Source: Parvularia atlantis
Taxonomy: Eukaryota; Opisthokonta; Rotosphaerida
Direction of reading: 5' to 3'
NCBI GenBank assembly: GCA_943704415.1
Contig: CALSCO010000290.1
Coordinates: 1 to 17,982, forward strand
Length of the DNA: 17,982 bases
Both the position numbers and the translations under genes were made by a program. The notes beneath the pieces are model-generated. The model saw only the letters and a program-made list of their open reading frames with translations, searched no databases and had not been told where the DNA came from. Positions 16,315 to 17,982 of the stretch are shown here, in pieces. Each line of letters begins with the position of its first letter. The first letter of the stretch is position 1.

Positions 16315-17982
16315 ATGGCGGTCGTCTTCGTCGTCGTCGTCGTCGTCCTGCTCTTCGCGTTGTCGGTGGCGTCGGCGGCAGCGGTCGAGCGCATCGACCT
16401 GGGCGGTGAATGGGCGCTGCGCAACGCCGTGGGCAACGTGAGCACGGTGGGGCTTGTGCCGGGCGAGGTGCGCGCGCGTCGCGCCCGATCGCACGCATTC
16501 GACGTTGACATCGTACTGGGGCAGGTGCACACGGACCTGCTGCGGGCGGGCGTGCTGCCGGCGGACCCGTACTACCGCTACAACGACATCGACTACCGCT
16601 GGGTCGTGAACCAGGACTGGACGTACACGCGCACGTTCAGCGCGAGCGGCGCGTTTGCGGCGCACACGAAGGCGCGTGCTCGACATCGACCGGCGCGCGG
16701 CGCTGAGCGGGCGGCGGCGCGCAGGTGCTGCTCGAGTGCGACGGCATCGACACCGTCGCGACCGTGCGCCTCAACGGCGCGACCGTCGGCGCGACCGACA
16801 ACATGTTCCGGCGCTACGTGTTTGACGTGACGGGCGTGGTGCGCGCGGGCGTCAACGTGCTCGAGGTCGAGATCCAGGTGCTGTGCACTGGCCGTGCGTG
16901 AGTTGGCAGGCCTGACGCGCCGCCGCCGGTGCAGTCGCCGGCTACGTATGTCGCGCAGGCGGCCGCGCGGTACCCGTACGCGCTGCCCGAGTCGACCGAG
17001 CCGGCCAACTCGCACGGCATCCTCGGGCGCAACTACGTGCGCAAGGAGCAGTGCTCGTTCGCGTGGGACTGGGGACCGTGCTTCATGCCCCAGGTGGCGG
17101 TCGCCGTGCGCGCGCGCACGAGCGCCTCACCCGAGCGCGCGTACGCTCGTGCGCAGGGCATCTGGCGCCCGATCGCGCTCGTGGGCTGGAGCGAGAGCGT
17201 GCGCGTGCGCGGCTTGATGGCCGAGGTCGGCGCGCTCGACGCAGGCAAGGCGACGTTCCCGGTCAAGGTGCCGCGCGCGCCCTCCTCGTTGTGCGCACGC
17301 TCACACGCCTGCTCGCGCGCTCCTCGCAGGTCACGCTGCAGCTCACGTCGACGCTGGCGGCGCTGCAGCCGGCTGAGCTGACGGTTGCGCTCGACGGCCG
17401 CGCGGTGTACGACGCTGTGGTGGACGTGGCCACGGGCGAGACTGCCGTGATCGCGCACTTCGACATGCCGCGCGAGGCCGTCGAGCTCTGGTGCGCCTTG
17501 GGCCGGCGCGTCGCGTGCCTGCTGAGCGGGATCGCAGGTGGCCCGTCGGCTACGGCGCGCAGCCGCTCTACATGCTCGTCGCGACGCTGCGCTTCCCCGT
17601 CGGCGGCTCGGAGCTCGTGCTCACGGCCGAGCGCCGCGTCGGGTGCGCGCCACACGGCGCTTGTCTCGTGCTGGCCTTGCCTGCTGACGCGCGTGTCGCA
17701 GGTTCCGCACGGTCGAGCTGGTGCAGGAGCCGTACGACGACCAGATCGGCGAGAGCTTCTACTTCCGCGTCAACGGCGTGCCGATCTGGGCGCGCGGGTC
17801 CAACTGGATCCCCGTGGACGCGTTCGAGTCACACGCGACCGACGACGTTGTGCGCAACCTGCTCGACAGCGTGCTCGCGGCCAACATGAACATGGTCCGC
17901 ATTTGGGGCTGCCGCGCTGCGTGGCGCGCCACCGGCTCCGTCAGCGCGCGTGAGCGGGGCAGGGGCCGCCGCGCGCACCTCC
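16315..17982 (+). CDS. Beta-mannosidase (glycoside hydrolase family 2), 5' part
   Basis: Exo-acting hydrolase removing beta-mannose from glycans or mannan oligosaccharides; it begins with a signal peptide (MAVVFVVVVVVLLFALSVASA), so it is secreted or lysosomal/vacuolar. Exons: 16315-16467, 16525-16671, 16725-16877, 16935-17093, 17157-17267, 17330-17490, 17538-17642, 17702 onward; about 423 residues to the window end. Family blocks in order: LGGEWAL, VPGEVHTDLL, DPYYRYNDIDYRWV, DWTYTRTF, CDGIDTVATVRLNG, NMFRRYVFDVTG, RKEQCSFAWDWGPCF, GIWRPIALVGW, WPVGYGAQPLY, GFRTVELVQE, and ARGSNWIPVDAFE...ANMNMVRIWG. The usual WGGG continuation is not found after IWG (about 17907), so another intron probably starts there. 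The catalytic acid Glu lies beyond the window. The intron 16672-16724 seems to start with GC. Confidence 0.9.
16672..16724 (+). other. Probable GC-AG intron in the beta-mannosidase gene
   Basis: Homology places a phase-0 junction between FAAHTK and VLLECDGIDT. The only boundary that fits is aag|gcgcgt with acceptor cgcgcag; nearby GT dinucleotides give the wrong frame. The intron would be 53 bases with a ctgag branch-site candidate. Confidence 0.55.

Noticed and set aside
15217-16686. Open frame of 489 codons on the minus strand spanning symporter and beta-mannosidase starts, with a long Cys-Val run
   Set aside because: The Cys-Val run is just translation of the AC repeat, and the spliced symporter frame explains the conserved transporter blocks better.

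Overview
This window is nuclear DNA of a GC-rich, intron-dense microbial eukaryote. Every gene but one is cut by short introns (mostly 45-65 bases) with GT...AG ends, often a CTGAC-like branch site and a CGCAG/CACAG acceptor. Splicing by hand gives seven multi-exon genes; in the six complete ones the exon lengths sum exactly to whole codons. The gene families (USP16/45-type deubiquitinase, ABCG half-transporter, FYVE protein, Dpm1, GH2 beta-mannosidase) are eukaryotic. The species cannot be named from sequence alone; a zoosporic fungus, a unicellular opisthokont relative or an apusomonad-like protist would all fit. This is inference.

Layout: (1) 212-3227 (+), ubiquitin-specific protease with ZnF-UBP domain, 13 introns. 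(2) 3249-5171 (-), a single-exon four-pass membrane protein with pannexin/LRRC8-like topology, convergent with (1) and only 21 bases away. (3) 5172-5639, a divergent promoter region with an (AG)19 tract. (4) 5640-8888 (+), ABCG half-transporter, 15 or 16 introns. (5) 9015-11195 (-), coiled-coil plus FYVE protein. (6) 11399-12480 (-), dolichol-phosphate mannosyltransferase, class I with a C-terminal membrane anchor. (7) 12526-13902 (-), FAD-dependent class A monooxygenase. (8) 13967-16254 (-), GltS-type sodium/glutamate symporter homologue. (9) 16315 to the window end (+), secreted GH2 beta-mannosidase, truncated by the window edge.

The genes do not form one obvious pathway. Three minus-strand genes (symporter, monooxygenase, Dpm1) follow head to tail with gaps of only 64 and 45 bases; the symporter and beta-mannosidase diverge from a 60-base gap. 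The most noteworthy item is the intronless pannexin/LRRC8-like protein: that superfamily is known essentially from animals, and this copy carries an unrelated C-terminal region and an extra pair of cysteines in its second extracellular loop. Other points are the strong GTGCG donor preference, two probable GC-AG introns, a FYVE finger with an altered basic motif, and a mainly bacterial transporter family in an intron-rich eukaryotic gene.
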